From: Pontibacter ummariensis
Lineage (GTDB): Bacteria; Bacteroidota; Bacteroidia; Cytophagales; Hymenobacteraceae
Assembly: GCF_900188175.1 (NCBI RefSeq)
Contig: NZ_FZOQ01000015.1
Span: forward strand, 105,125-169,124
DNA length: 64,000 nt
Reading direction: 5' to 3'
The translations under genes and the position numbers were made by a program. Under the pieces are notes generated by a model. It searched no databases. It was not told the origin of the DNA and saw nothing but the letters and a program-made list of their open reading frames with translations. Shown piece by piece: positions 16,017-25,760 of the stretch; position 1 is the first letter of the stretch; the number at the start of each line of letters is the position of its first letter.

Positions 16017-18596
16017 CTACCTTCCCCTTAAAAAACGAGCTAAGTAAGGAGCGGTTCGGCTTTCTGATGAAGCCGCTATTTCTGCAGGAATGCCCGCTGC
16101 CACTACCATACCTCCCTCCTCTCCTGCTCCCGGACCGATGTCCAGTACCCAATCACTGCCTGCCACTACCCGCATGTCATGCTCGACCACCACGACAGTG
16201 TTACCAGCTTCTATCAGGCCGTTTAATTGCGTCATTAGCTTTTCCACATCAGCGGGGTGTAGCCCTGTGGTGGGTTCGTCTAACACATAAAGGGTATTTC
16301 CGCGCTGCATCTTTTGAAGCTCAGTCGCCAGTTTGATGCGCTGGGCCTCGCCGCCGGATAACTCCGTAGCGGACTGCCCTAACCGCAGGTAACCAAGGCC
16401 TACTTCGCGTAAGACTGTGAGCGGCCGCAACACTTGGGGCTCTTCGCTAAAGAACTCCCAGGCCTCATCCACTGTCATACCCAGTACTTCCGCGATGTTT
16501 TTATCGCGGTAGGTTATTTCCAGGGTCTTCACATTGTAGCGTGTGCCATGGCAGGTAGGGCAAGGCGTGTACACACTGGGCAGGAAAAGCAGTTCTACCA
16601 TCACGAAGCCTTCTCCTTTGCAGGTTTCACAGCGGCCTTTCGATACGTTAAAAGAAAATCGGCCGGCATCGTATCGGCGTTTCCGGGCCTCTTTTGTTGC
16701 GGCAAAAAGCTTACGTACATGGTCGAAGAGACCTGTGTAGGTGGCCATGTTAGAGCGCGGTGTACGACCGATCGGTTTCTGGTCTACCCGCACCAGGCGC
16801 TTGATATGCTCCATCCCAGCCGTGATCTGGCCGCCACTTTTGGCCTGTTCCTGTCGCTCCAGTTCTTCGCTTTCCTCTTCCTCAGCAAGTACCTCCTGCC
16901 CCAGGTGCTCCGACACTAACTCCACCAGGGCCTGGCTTACCAGGCTCGATTTACCGGAACCCGATACACCTGTTACGGTCGTCAGCACACCAAGCGGAAA
17001 AGCAACATCCAGCTGATGCAGGTTATTACGCGCCACCCCTGCTAATTGCAGCCATGCAGTTGGTTTACGTGGCGTATGACTGGTACCCTCAGAATGGTCA
17101 AACAAGTAGCGCCGCGTTTGGGACGTTTCCACTTGCTCTAAGCCTTGAGGTGGGCCACTGTAGAGTACCTCCCCGCCTTTTTCCCCGGCGGCCGGGCCTA
17201 CGTCTACCAGCCAATCGGCCTTTCGGACGACATCCAGGTTATGCTCCACGATGAATAAAGAGTTTCCGGCCTCCTTCAGGCGCGCTAGGGCCGAGAGGAG
17301 TGCTTCGGTATCCGAGGGATGGAGCCCGGCAGAGGGTTCGTCGAGCACGTACACCACCCCGAAAAGATTCGAGTACAGCTGTGTGGCTAAGCGCAGGCGT
17401 TGCAGCTCTCCGGGAGATAAGGTAGGCGTGCTGCGCTCCAGAGACAGATACCCGAGGCCAAGATCGAGCAAAACCTCAAGCCGTGCCAACAAATCCGCAG
17501 CAATCCGCTGGGCCACGAGTACCTGCTCCGGGTGCTCGTTTTCCTGCTGCCCGTCCTTCGCGCCTGTGCCAATAGCGTAAGGCTGCAGGAGGCTGACGAG
17601 CCGTTTCAGGGGCAAACGGGAGAAATCCGCAATATCCAGGCCCGCAAAGGTTACCGACAGGGACTCGGGGCGCAGGCGCTTGCCGTGGCAGAGCGGGCAC
17701 GCCACGCTAAGCATGTACTGGGCCACCCGCTTTTTCATCATCTCACTGTTGGAGTTGGCAAAGGTGTGCATCACATGCCGCCTGGCACTCGAGAAGGTGC
17801 CCATATAGTTCGGTTCTGCCTTCCGCTGTAGGGCCCGCTGTGTCTCCTCGGGTGACAAGCCCGGGTATACCGGCACTACAGGCTGTTCCTCCGTGAAAAG
17901 GATCCAATCCCGCTCTTCCTGCGGCAGCTCGTGCCAGGGGCGGTCCACATCATAGCCCAGCGTCACCAGAATGTCACGCAGGTTCTGTCCGCCCCAGGCC
18001 GTTGGCCAGGCAGCAATAGCCTTCTCCCGAATCGTGAGCGAATCATCCGGCACCATCGACTGCTCTGTCACCTCATAGATTTTGCCCAGGCCATGGCAGG
18101 TAGGGCAAGCACCCTCTGCCGTATTCGGTGAAAAAGCATCGGCATAGATAATGGATTGCCCCGGCGGGTAGTTACCGGCACGGGAATACAGCATGCGCAC
18201 CAAATTGGAAAGGGTCGTTACGCTGCCCACCGAGGAGCGCGTTGTAGGCGTGCCCCGCTGTTGTTGCAGGGCCACGGCAGGAGGCAAGCCATCCACTGTA
18301 TCTACCTCTGGCACCGACATCTGGTGAAACAGGCGCCGGGCATAGGGCGAGACAGACTCCAGGTAGCGCCGCTGCGCCTCTGCAAAGAGGGTCCCGAATG
18401 CCAGCGAGGATTTTCCGGAACCAGAGACACCGGTAAACACAACCAATGCGTCACGGGGAATGTCGAGGTCTACATTCTTTAAATTGTGCTCGCGTGCGCC
18501 CCGCACACGTACATAACCACTACTTTTATCTGAATTTGGGAAAGAGACAGGGATATTTTTTATCATGTTGGAGAGGCCCGGCTTCTTTGCTGACAC
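16017..18596 (-). CDS. UvrA2-like excinuclease ABC subunit A homologue
   Basis: An 859-residue double ABC ATPase of the UvrA family. Both cassettes are complete: Walker A GVSGSGKSS occurs twice (near residues 55-63 and 560-568), with signatures LSPGELQRLRLATQL and LSGGEAQRIKLATEL. Zinc-finger cysteine pairs (CPTCHG near residue 165, CETCKG and CPTCHG near 670-700) mark the DNA-contacting inserts. Canonical UvrA is about 940 residues; the missing part falls at the UvrB-binding domain after the first Walker A, the pattern of class II/UvrA2 proteins linked to tolerance of DNA-binding drugs. It is monocistronic. Standard nucleotide-excision UvrA is expected elsewhere. The start could be the ATG at codon 11. 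Confidence 0.88.
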   Translation of the reverse strand: MSAKKPGLSNMIKNIPVSFPNSDKSSGYVRVRGAREHNLKNVDLDIPRDALVVFTGVSGSGKSSLAFGTLFAEAQRRYLESVSPYARRLFHQMSVPEVDTVDGLPPAVALQQQRGTPTTRSSVGSVTTLSNLVRMLYSRAGNYPPGQSIIYADAFSPNTAEGACPTCHGLGKIYEVTEQSMVPDDSLTIREKAIAAWPTAWGGQNLRDILVTLGYDVDRPWHELPQEERDWILFTEEQPVVPVYPGLSPEETQRALQRKAEPNYMGTFSSARRHVMHTFANSNSEMMKKRVAQYMLSVACPLCHGKRLRPESLSVTFAGLDIADFSRLPLKRLVSLLQPYAIGTGAKDGQQENEHPEQVLVAQRIAADLLARLEVLLDLGLGYLSLERSTPTLSPGELQRLRLATQLYSNLFGVVYVLDEPSAGLHPSDTEALLSALARLKEAGNSLFIVEHNLDVVRKADWLVDVGPAAGEKGGEVLYSGPPQGLEQVETSQTRRYLFDHSEGTSHTPRKPTAWLQLAGVARNNLHQLDVAFPLGVLTTVTGVSGSGKSSLVSQALVELVSEHLGQEVLAEEEESEELERQEQAKSGGQITAGMEHIKRLVRVDQKPIGRTPRSNMATYTGLFDHVRKLFAATKEARKRRYDAGRFSFNVSKGRCETCKGEGFVMVELLFLPSVYTPCPTCHGTRYNVKTLEITYRDKNIAEVLGMTVDEAWEFFSEEPQVLRPLTVLREVGLGYLRLGQSATELSGGEAQRIKLATELQKMQRGNTLYVLDEPTTGLHPADVEKLMTQLNGLIEAGNTVVVVEHDMRVVAGSDWVLDIGPGAGEEGGMVVAAGIPAEIAASSESRTAPYLARFLRGR

Positions 18597-18792
18597 CGGG
18601 CTTTCGACTGTGCTTTACAAAAAGTGACAGCTGCTAAGTTAAGCAGCTTTGTCCTAAATTATAAATCAGCCTTATAGACAACTGCTTATCAAATACCTAG
18701 CAGGCACAAAGGAATTTTGCTTTATAAAAAGGGGTTATTGGAGTACCTTTCGTGCCTAAACCGATCATGATTGGAGGTAAAGATACCAGACG

Positions 18793-19215
18793 ATGAGACT
18801 TACAGGAAATTTACGCGACATCAAAACCCAAAGAGACGACCAGCTTCAAGACATAGTGCTGCACATTGATAAAGTAGAGTACCTTACCCAGAAGAAGGAT
18901 GGCAAATACTTTCAGCCCTTTGAGTTTGTGGATGAACTGGATACCCCCCTGGTGATTACCGGTGATCGCCTGTCGCGCACAGACACTAAGCACCTGGAAG
19001 AGGGAGAGCACGAGTTTAACGTGTACGATAAGGTGGATGGCGCGTACGAGCTCAACCCAAACAAGCACCTTTCAGTCACCACAGAATACGATTTCGACCT
19101 GGACCTCACCATCCTCACTTCTGTGTCTTACGTGGTAACAGTATCGAACGAGGAGTTCACAGAGATAAAACAGGAAAAGCATAAAGCCAGGAAAGGAAAA
19201 AGGAGGCACAGGTAA
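18793..19215 (+). CDS. Hypothetical protein, 140 residues
   Basis: I do not recognise this protein. It is soluble, beta-rich and charged, with a strongly basic C-terminal tail (the last 12 residues are mostly Lys, Arg and His) that could contact nucleic acid or phosphate. There is no signal peptide. It is a single gene between the divergently transcribed UvrA-like gene and a convergent esterase gene. The frame has coding-like composition and good length with a clean ATG start, which supports it as real. Confidence 0.55.
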   Translation: MRLTGNLRDIKTQRDDQLQDIVLHIDKVEYLTQKKDGKYFQPFEFVDELDTPLVITGDRLSRTDTKHLEEGEHEFNVYDKVDGAYELNPNKHLSVTTEYDFDLDLTILTSVSYVVTVSNEEFTEIKQEKHKARKGKRRHR

Positions 19216-19278
19216 ATGTTTCTTCCTGCTTGTGAAAGAACATTGCCTGCCCACCCGCCTTCACCTGTGCTCATGGCC

Positions 19279-20007
19279 TCAGTCATTGCCTGTTAACCGG
19301 CTTTCGCTGCCGTTGTTCCCGGTAAACCAGTCCACACCGCTCCTGCGGATAAGCTCGGGCACCTCATGCGCTCCGTTAAACTCCTGGTAGTTGACCTGTA
19401 GGCCCCTGCGCTGCAACTGCGCTACAATACGCCGGCTACATGGGTCAACCGGGAGCACAGCGTCTTTGATGCCGTGCGAGATAAAAACGTCAGGCTCCCC
19501 TGCTGTCGTAATGGTATAGGCAAAGCCGGGCGAAAAGGCAAGGAGGTGCGTAAACAGGTCACCATTCGTCAGGCCGAGGCAAAGCCCATAGGAAGCTCCA
19601 TCAGAAAAACCACCGATGGCGATGCGGGTTGGATCAATATGGTAGCGGGAAAAAGCCTGTTCAAGCGCCTGGTCTATGAAAATTACGTCGGCGCCAAAAG
19701 CATCGCTGGCGATAATATCCCAGGAATATTCCCGGGAAGCGGGAGCAATAAGGATCATATTATGCGCATCGGCATAGCGCTGCAACAAGGACAAGCCTTG
19801 CTCGGCAGGAGCCCCTGCCCCATGTAACATAACGGCCAGGGCAGCCGGTTTGTCCTGGCTGTAAGTATCGGGCACATACAGAAAGCCGTCTTTCTGGTCA
19901 TCCAGGCCCAGCCGTTGTACACCTCTTTTAAAGTCGGCTTTTTTCGCTTCAGTGTCTGGCCTTGCCGTTAAGCGGCCCACATCATAAATGTCTCTGTTCG
20001 TAACCAT
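19279..20007 (-). CDS. Alpha/beta hydrolase (phospholipase/carboxylesterase-like)
   Basis: A serine hydrolase of the alpha/beta fold. The nucleophile elbow is GGFSDGAS, the oxyanion strand is AVMLHGAGAP, and the acid and His are expected in VDPCSRR and FNGAHEVP near the C terminus (HGIKDAVLPVDP and GAHEVP are the usual last two motifs). The start is taken at the ATG at 20007 (242 residues), where GGAAAG-like purines lie just upstream. Two further in-frame ATGs at 20031 and 20052 would add up to 15 residues without conserved character. No signal peptide, so probably cytoplasmic. Substrate unknown. Confidence 0.8.
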   Translation of the reverse strand: MVTNRDIYDVGRLTARPDTEAKKADFKRGVQRLGLDDQKDGFLYVPDTYSQDKPAALAVMLHGAGAPAEQGLSLLQRYADAHNMILIAPASREYSWDIIASDAFGADVIFIDQALEQAFSRYHIDPTRIAIGGFSDGASYGLCLGLTNGDLFTHLLAFSPGFAYTITTAGEPDVFISHGIKDAVLPVDPCSRRIVAQLQRRGLQVNYQEFNGAHEVPELIRRSGVDWFTGNNGSESRLTGND

Positions 20008-20323
20008 GTCTTTCCTTTCTACACTTTCCATTGTTTTTCGACAGGCTAGCAAGCGTGCGAGTATTTAATGTACAGCTGCTAAGCCTGACTACCGGGCGCC
20101 ACTCTACGCTTACCCTTCGTCTACGGTAAGAGAGGGCTTTAGTCCGGAATCATTTAAGTTTCGAACCCTAGTTAGAAAAGCCAGCACTAGAGGTAGGAAG
20201 CAGGCGCTTGAGGGGAGACCTTGGACCAGGCTTAACTATTCTGGGCCATTCCCTGTTATAGAAAGAACGGGGAAGCTAGATCAAAAAGCTGTACCGGAAT
20301 AACATACCATTTAAACCAGACCT

Positions 20324-21883
20324 ATGGAGAGCCTGAGCTCAAAAGAATATAAGAATGAATTTGTAAATACCTTCGAAGGCGATGACAGCGGCGATAAACG
20401 CCCGCGCCAGACGCCAGGCGTACTGTACAGTAAAGTATCCCCTACCCCTGTTGCGGAGCCAAGATTACTGGCGTGGTCCGAAGACCTGGCCAGAGAGCTA
20501 GGCGTCCAAAAACCAAGTACCCCCGAGGAAATGGCTATACTGGGCGGAAACCTTGTAACTGATTCCATGCAGCCGTATGCGGCCTGCTATGCCGGTCACC
20601 AGTTCGGGCACTGGGCCGGCCAGCTAGGCGACGGACGCGCCATTACCTTAGGGGAGTGGGAGACGGCTTCCGGAAAGACCTGGGAGCTGCAGTTGAAAGG
20701 CGCTGGGCCTACCCCCTATTCCCGCCGTGCCGATGGCAGGGCCGTGCTGCGCTCTTCGGTGCGGGAGTACCTGATGAGCGAGGCCATGTATTACCTCGGT
20801 GTACCTACCACCCGGGCCCTGAGCCTTGTTTCGACCGGTGACCAGGTGCTGCGTGATATGTTTTACAACGGCAATGCCGCCTATGAGCCCGGAGCCATCG
20901 TGATGCGCGTGGCCCCAAGCTTTTTACGCTTTGGCAACTACGAAATGCTGGCCGCCAGAAAAGAGGTCGAGCACCTGCGAAAGCTGGTTGGCTGGACCAT
21001 TGAGCGGTATTACCCGCACCTACAGGGAGAGGACAAAGTGCTGGCCTGGTTTAAGGAAGTGGTGGAGCGTACCGCCAGCCTGATGGTAGCGTGGCAACGG
21101 GTAGGCTTCGTGCACGGGGTAATGAACACTGATAATATGTCCGTCCTCGGCCTGAGCATTGACTACGGCCCCTTTTCCTTCCTGGATAACTATGACCCGA
21201 ATTTCACGCCGAACACCACTGACCTGCCAGGCCGGCGCTACGCCTTTGGCCAGCAACCCGGTATTGCTTACTGGAACCTGGGCTGCCTGGCCAGCGCCCT
21301 TGCGCCCCTGTTCCCGGATACCAAGGCACTGGTGTCCGTTTTAGAGGAGTATAGCGACCTCTACGGACAGAAATACCTGACGATGATGGGCCACAAGCTG
21401 GGACTGGACCAGGTAAAGGGCAATGACGTGAACCTTATTGTTGATCTTGAAGAGGTTTTAGCTACCCTGCAGCCCGATATGACCATCTTTTACCAACTGC
21501 TCATCGACCTGCCGCTAGACCTGAAGGATGCCCAACAGGTGGCAAGCCATTTCGCTGACAGCTTTTATACAGCACCGGATGCAGCAGAAAAAGAGGCTCT
21601 TTACTCTTTCATACAGCGTTATACAGCGCGGATCACAGAAAACACCTGCTCCCGGGAAATATCCCGAAAGCGTATGCGCGAAAGTAACCCGCGCTTTATT
21701 TTGCGCAATTACCTCCTGCACCAGGCGATAGAGGAGTTAGAAAAAGGAGAGGACCAGCTCTTCCGGGAGCTGCAGGAAGCGATAAAAGCACCTTATTCTG
21801 ACAAGTCTGATGCCTTCCTGGTTAAACGGCCGGCGTGGGCAAACCAAAAAGCAGGCTGCTCCATGCTCTCCTGCAGCTCTTAA
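20324..21883 (+). CDS. selO: Protein adenylyltransferase SelO (YdiU family)
   Basis: A 519-residue pseudokinase-fold enzyme that transfers AMP from ATP to Ser, Thr or Tyr of target proteins; in E. coli it is tied to redox stress. Signature segments are GHQFGHWAGQLGDGRAI (about residues 90-106), LKGAGPTPYSRRADGRAV (about 120-138), GVMNTDNMSVLGLSIDYGP (catalytic-loop Asn/Asp, about 265-283) and LDNYDPNFTPN. The C terminus keeps a Cys pair (GCSMLSCSS), where the second Cys replaces the selenocysteine of animal SelO and could form a regulatory disulphide. Single gene with a hairpin terminator after it. Confidence 0.95.
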   Translation: MESLSSKEYKNEFVNTFEGDDSGDKRPRQTPGVLYSKVSPTPVAEPRLLAWSEDLARELGVQKPSTPEEMAILGGNLVTDSMQPYAACYAGHQFGHWAGQLGDGRAITLGEWETASGKTWELQLKGAGPTPYSRRADGRAVLRSSVREYLMSEAMYYLGVPTTRALSLVSTGDQVLRDMFYNGNAAYEPGAIVMRVAPSFLRFGNYEMLAARKEVEHLRKLVGWTIERYYPHLQGEDKVLAWFKEVVERTASLMVAWQRVGFVHGVMNTDNMSVLGLSIDYGPFSFLDNYDPNFTPNTTDLPGRRYAFGQQPGIAYWNLGCLASALAPLFPDTKALVSVLEEYSDLYGQKYLTMMGHKLGLDQVKGNDVNLIVDLEEVLATLQPDMTIFYQLLIDLPLDLKDAQQVASHFADSFYTAPDAAEKEALYSFIQRYTARITENTCSREISRKRMRESNPRFILRNYLLHQAIEELEKGEDQLFRELQEAIKAPYSDKSDAFLVKRPAWANQKAGCSMLSCSS

Positions 21884-21924
21884 TAGTTTGTTGAAGGGCT
21901 CAGACATTTGCAAGCTAATTACAC

Positions 21925-21960
21925 AAGAAAGGCTACCGCTCTGATGGCCTTTCTTTTTTT
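21925..21960 (+). terminator. Terminator after selO
   Basis: AAGAAAGGC (21925-21933) pairs with GCCTTTCTT (21947-21955), followed by a run of T. Confidence 0.78.
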
Positions 21961-22156
21961 TCACCTCTTTCGTACGCCTTCTTCCCTTGCCTTTACAGCC
22001 ATAGCTGTCTGCTCACAGCTAACAGTGAGATGGCTCTCTTTCACTACTATCCTGGTATAAAATTAGGCCTTAACATTAGCTGTAATCCCCGCTTTACCGT
22101 TTAAGAAGAAGCCTTATCAAAAGATAACAACACACAGCTTTGAATAAACAACACCG

Positions 22157-23818
22157 ATGATAGAGGACCTTTGGTATAAAAATGCCATCATTTACAACCT
22201 GGACATCAAAACCTTTATGGATGTAAACGGTGATGGCATCGGGGACTTTGAGGGGCTGACCCGCCGGCTCGACTACCTGGATGCCCTGGGCGTTGATGTT
22301 ATCTGGTTGGCTCCCTTTCAGCCCACCCCTGATAAAGACAACGGCTACGACATCAACGATTACTATGGCGTAGACCGTAAGTTCGGCTCCAGCGGCGACT
22401 TTGTGGAGTTCATGCACCAGGCCAACAAGCACGGCATCAAGGTGATCCTGGACCTGGTGGTAAACCATACCTCCAACGAGCACCCCTGGTTCCTGGAAGC
22501 CCGAAGCAGCGCGGCGTCACGGTACCGGGACTGGTACGTGTGGTCCGAAAAGAGACCCGCTAACTGGAACAAGGGCATGGTTTTCCCGGGGGTGCAGGAG
22601 GCCACCTGGACCTATGACAGAGAGGCCGAAGCCTATTACTTTCACCGTTTCTACAACTTCCAGCCTAACCTGAACATGGATAACCCGGAGGTGCGTGCGG
22701 AAATACGGCGCATTATGGGCTATTGGCTTCAGCTGGGGATCGCGGGCTTCCGGGTGGACGCCGTGCCGTTTATTCTGGAATGCCCTACCCCCGGCCTGGA
22801 AGAGCACGAAATGAAGTTTGAGTACCTGCGCGAAATGCGTCACTTTCTGCAATGGCGAAAGGGAAACGCGATCCTGCTGGGGGAGGCCAATGTATTGCCG
22901 CACGAAAGCGAGAACTACTTCGGTGAAGAGGGAGACGGGGTGCACCTGATGTTTAACTTTTATGTGAATCAGCACTTGTTCTATGCCCTGGCAACCGCTG
23001 AGACGGAGCCTTTGGTACAGGCACTGGAAGCCACCCGCCACATATACCCCACCTCGCAGTGGGCCCACTTCCTGCGGAACCATGACGAGTTAGACCTGGG
23101 ACGCCTGACGGAAGAGCAGCGACAGAAAGTTTTTGACCGCTTTGGCCCGGAAGAGCACATGCAGCTGTACCACCGCGGTATTCGGCGGCGCCTGTCCCCC
23201 ATGCTGGGAAGCCGCCAGCAGACAGAACTGGCCTACAGCCTGATGTTTTCCTTGCCGGGCACCCCTGTCTTACGCTATGGCGACGAAATAGGCATGGGCG
23301 AGGACCTTAGCCTACCGGAGCGGGAGGCAGTGCGTACTCCCATGCAATGGTCTGATGATCTTCATGCTGGTTTCTCAAGGGCCGGAAAGATAGTCCAGCC
23401 CATTATTGACCAGGGCCCCTACGCCTACTCACACATAAACGTGGAAGACCAGCGCCGTAAGCCTGAGTCCCTGCTTAACTGGATGACGGCCCTGATACGC
23501 CTTCGGAAAGAATGTCCAGAAATAGGATGGGGAGATTGGGAAATACTGCCGACCGGCTTACCCCAGGTGCTGTGCCTGTACTACTGCTGGCGCGGCAACT
23601 CCCTGGTCATATTGCACAACTTCGATGTAAGGCCCCATGTAATTTCACTGAACCTGAACCTCCAGCAAAAGAAAGAGTACAGGCTGGTGGACCTGATGGT
23701 GAACGATGAGAGCATGGCAGACGAGAAGGGAAACCACACCATAATGCTGGAAGCTTATGGTTACCGCTGGTTCCGGGTAGGCGATCTAAGCCATTTGCTT
23801 TACCGAAGTAAACAGTAA
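22157..23818 (+). CDS. treS: Trehalose synthase-type GH13 alpha-amylase family enzyme
   Basis: A 553-residue glycoside hydrolase family 13 enzyme. By motif reading the nucleophile is Asp201 (GFRVDAVPF), the acid/base is Glu243 (LLGEANV) and the third carboxylate is Asp310 (LRNHDEL). The stretch from NHDEL through EEQRQK to GIRRRLSPML and GDEIGMGEDLSL closely follows trehalose synthase (maltose-trehalose interconversion), so that activity is favoured over ordinary amylase; TreS-like homologues in Bacteroidota may have other alpha-glucoside specificities. There is no signal peptide, consistent with a cytoplasmic enzyme. The typical maltokinase fusion or neighbour is absent. Trehalose would fit an osmotic- or desiccation-tolerant lifestyle (inference). 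Confidence 0.82.
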   Translation: MIEDLWYKNAIIYNLDIKTFMDVNGDGIGDFEGLTRRLDYLDALGVDVIWLAPFQPTPDKDNGYDINDYYGVDRKFGSSGDFVEFMHQANKHGIKVILDLVVNHTSNEHPWFLEARSSAASRYRDWYVWSEKRPANWNKGMVFPGVQEATWTYDREAEAYYFHRFYNFQPNLNMDNPEVRAEIRRIMGYWLQLGIAGFRVDAVPFILECPTPGLEEHEMKFEYLREMRHFLQWRKGNAILLGEANVLPHESENYFGEEGDGVHLMFNFYVNQHLFYALATAETEPLVQALEATRHIYPTSQWAHFLRNHDELDLGRLTEEQRQKVFDRFGPEEHMQLYHRGIRRRLSPMLGSRQQTELAYSLMFSLPGTPVLRYGDEIGMGEDLSLPEREAVRTPMQWSDDLHAGFSRAGKIVQPIIDQGPYAYSHINVEDQRRKPESLLNWMTALIRLRKECPEIGWGDWEILPTGLPQVLCLYYCWRGNSLVILHNFDVRPHVISLNLNLQQKKEYRLVDLMVNDESMADEKGNHTIMLEAYGYRWFRVGDLSHLLYRSKQ

Positions 23819-23884
23819 GAACAGGAAGGCGCCGCGCAGCAATGCAAGCAGACTGCGCTGCTTATGCTTCTAAATTGCCTTAAT

Positions 23885-23921
23885 AAAAAAGAGCACTTCT
23901 GTTAGAAGTGCTCTTTTTTTC
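23885..23921. terminator. Bidirectional terminator
   Basis: AAAAAAGAGCACTTCT (23885-23900) and its exact reverse complement (23904-23919) flank a 3-base loop, between the convergent treS and EF-hand genes. T-runs exist in both directions. Confidence 0.9.
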
Positions 23922-23938
23922 ATCTTTGCGTTAGCTTT

Positions 23939-24775
23939 TTACTCACCAAAGAAGGTATCAAACCGGTCCGTAAACTCATCGTCACTCAGGAAATCATCCC
24001 CATCGTCATCCCACAGTCCGAAGATGCCATCGGTAAGCTCCTGTTCGTTTACCATATCGTTATTGTCCGCATCAAAGTCTGAGAACATTTCTGTTCCAGA
24101 CAGTCCGGTCATGAACTCTTCCTGACTTAGTGATCCGTTGCTGTCCGTGTCCCAGGCAGTAAAGTTAGCCGTCTCCATTCCAAAGGCCGCCGCAAAGTCG
24201 TTAAACTCCGTTTGAGAGATGGCGTCGTTATCGTCCATGTCTGCAATGCTAAAGAAACTGCCTCCGAACTCATCCTCGTCCAAAGAGGTATCATCGTTCG
24301 CATCAAAGTCCTCGAACCAGGAGGTGGCAGCAAAAACAGAGTTAAATCCTGCAGCATCCATTTGCGCCGCGTTCACCGTCACATTTCGGACTTGCTCTGC
24401 TATATTACCTGCCTCGTCTTCTGCTTCCACAGTAAACACATAAGCGCCAGGGGTTGCATCTTCTGGTAGGGTATAATCCAAATCCAGGTCATAGTTCCTG
24501 TTGTCATTCAGGAAATCGCTGATCTCTTCGTCAAATTGAGAGAGACGGGTACCATTCGGACCGGTTACAAACACCCTTACTTCCTCAAGGCCCATGTTGT
24601 CTGTTATGTCGGCAGTCATTTCAAACTCGTCACCTGCCGTAAAAACAGCGTTTTCGGCCGGATTAGTAATGTTGATCACAGGATCAACGGTGTCAAGCTC
24701 AATATCATCGTCATCGTCGCAGGCCACGAAGGCGAAGGAGAAGAGGAACAAGAAAAGCCAATTAAATTTTTTCAT
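23939..24775 (-). CDS. Lipoprotein with Ig-like/DUF4625-type domain and five EF-hands
   Basis: A 278-residue lipoprotein (signal peptide ending at Cys19, FVAC, followed by five Asp). The N-terminal half, about residues 30-135, is an Ig-like beta-sandwich resembling DUF4625/cadherin-like modules (DPVINITNPAEN...). The C-terminal half, about 145-278, holds five EF-hand calcium loops of the D-x-D-x-D pattern: DANDDTSLDEDE, DMDDNDAISQTE, DTDSNGSLSQEE, DADNNDMVNEQE and DDDGDDFLSDDE. It is very acidic. It probably binds calcium at the cell surface. Single gene; it shares its terminator with treS. Confidence 0.85.
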   Translation of the reverse strand: MKKFNWLFLFLFSFAFVACDDDDDIELDTVDPVINITNPAENAVFTAGDEFEMTADITDNMGLEEVRVFVTGPNGTRLSQFDEEISDFLNDNRNYDLDLDYTLPEDATPGAYVFTVEAEDEAGNIAEQVRNVTVNAAQMDAAGFNSVFAATSWFEDFDANDDTSLDEDEFGGSFFSIADMDDNDAISQTEFNDFAAAFGMETANFTAWDTDSNGSLSQEEFMTGLSGTEMFSDFDADNNDMVNEQELTDGIFGLWDDDGDDFLSDDEFTDRFDTFFGE

Positions 24776-25182
24776 AGCTGTAAAAAATTAGATAGAAAAT
24801 ATGAACATAGTAACAACATTTATCACAAAAGAGCCCTTTGCCATGATTTATGCTACTTCAACAGTATAAACGGTATGGCGGGAACAAGGTTATCGCTCGA
24901 CCTTAATTAACAAATTGATTCACAATAAGATATATAAGTATAACCCCATAATTGAGTATTCAAATCCTACCGTTCACTTGATTGGAAAGAAGACTTGCAA
25001 GACGCACGGCAAGCACCTGGATAGGAGCCAAAGGCCGTGCAGAAGGGCCTGGGAGCCAAAACAAACAAGAAGGGATAACAAATTGCTCCTGCAACAGGGG
25101 CATAAAAAAGCTTTGCAACAGCACTTAAAATAGTACTGTTTACACGGCGACAGCAAAGTAGAATTGGACTGTTTTTTTAAGT
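24776..25182. other. Gene-free stretch, 407 bases
   Basis: A-T-rich region that should contain the promoter of the EF-hand lipoprotein gene. I see no tRNA, clear repeat or conserved small frame in it. Confidence 0.4.
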
Positions 25183-25590
25183 TTAAACGCCGAGCCAACG
25201 GAGGGCTTCCTCCTGATCAGAGAAGTTCTTTACCTCAAACTTGGTATAGCCTCCTGCCTCCGCCCTGGTCACCACCGACTCCAGGGCTATTCTGTAGAAC
25301 AGGGTGTCTGGCAGCACGCGGGCAAGCTTTTTCAGGTTTGTCCGGGAAAGCAACTCATAGAACTTTGTGGCCATCCACTCCTTCGTTTCCGGGGTGAGCG
25401 AGGCCAGGGACTGGGCATTGGCGACCGCCCGCTCTACCTGGGTGTCGCGTAGCACCTCGTACAGCTTTGTCCCGCCCGTTATCATCTCGTCCCCGCCTAT
25501 TGGCCGTAGCCACTGCGCCCTCAGAACACCCAGTCGGTGGTTCACCTCTATTCTGTAAAAGTCAGACTCATATTTTATCACAAATGGCAT
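25183..25590 (-). CDS. STAS/SpoIIAA-like small protein
   Basis: A 135-residue soluble protein whose alternating strand-helix layout (strand YRIEV, strand LRAQWL, helix around GGDEMITGGTKLYEVL, strand AVANAQ, long helix TKEWMATKFYELL) resembles STAS/SpoIIAA-like proteins common in Bacteroidota; the assignment is by pattern and not firm. No catalytic residues are seen. It lies 170 bases downstream of the CheB-CheR-kinase fusion on the same strand and may be part of that signalling cluster, since STAS-like proteins often act as partners of kinases. Confidence 0.58.
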   Translation of the reverse strand: MPFVIKYESDFYRIEVNHRLGVLRAQWLRPIGGDEMITGGTKLYEVLRDTQVERAVANAQSLASLTPETKEWMATKFYELLSRTNLKKLARVLPDTLFYRIALESVVTRAEAGGYTKFEVKNFSDQEEALRWLGV

Positions 25591-25760
25591 AGGACGTGGT
25601 CAGGTAGGTGGATCTAAAAACAAAAAGAGGTTTATCTATATACCGCGTTTTATATACGCATAAGCAGGAAAATCATTCCACGAACTGACCAAAAGCAGCG
25701 ACAACAGTTGCCGTGTACCTCCTACTAAAGCTTTGCCAGGTAATGGAAGCCAAGAAGGCT

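Noticed and set aside
22517..23083. Minus-strand 188-codon frame opposite treS
   Set aside because: Antisense to the catalytic core of treS; no protein-family features.
24950..24985. TTCAAATCC-type T-loop-like sequence
   Set aside because: Checked as a tRNA; no matching D-arm, anticodon stem or acceptor stem around it.
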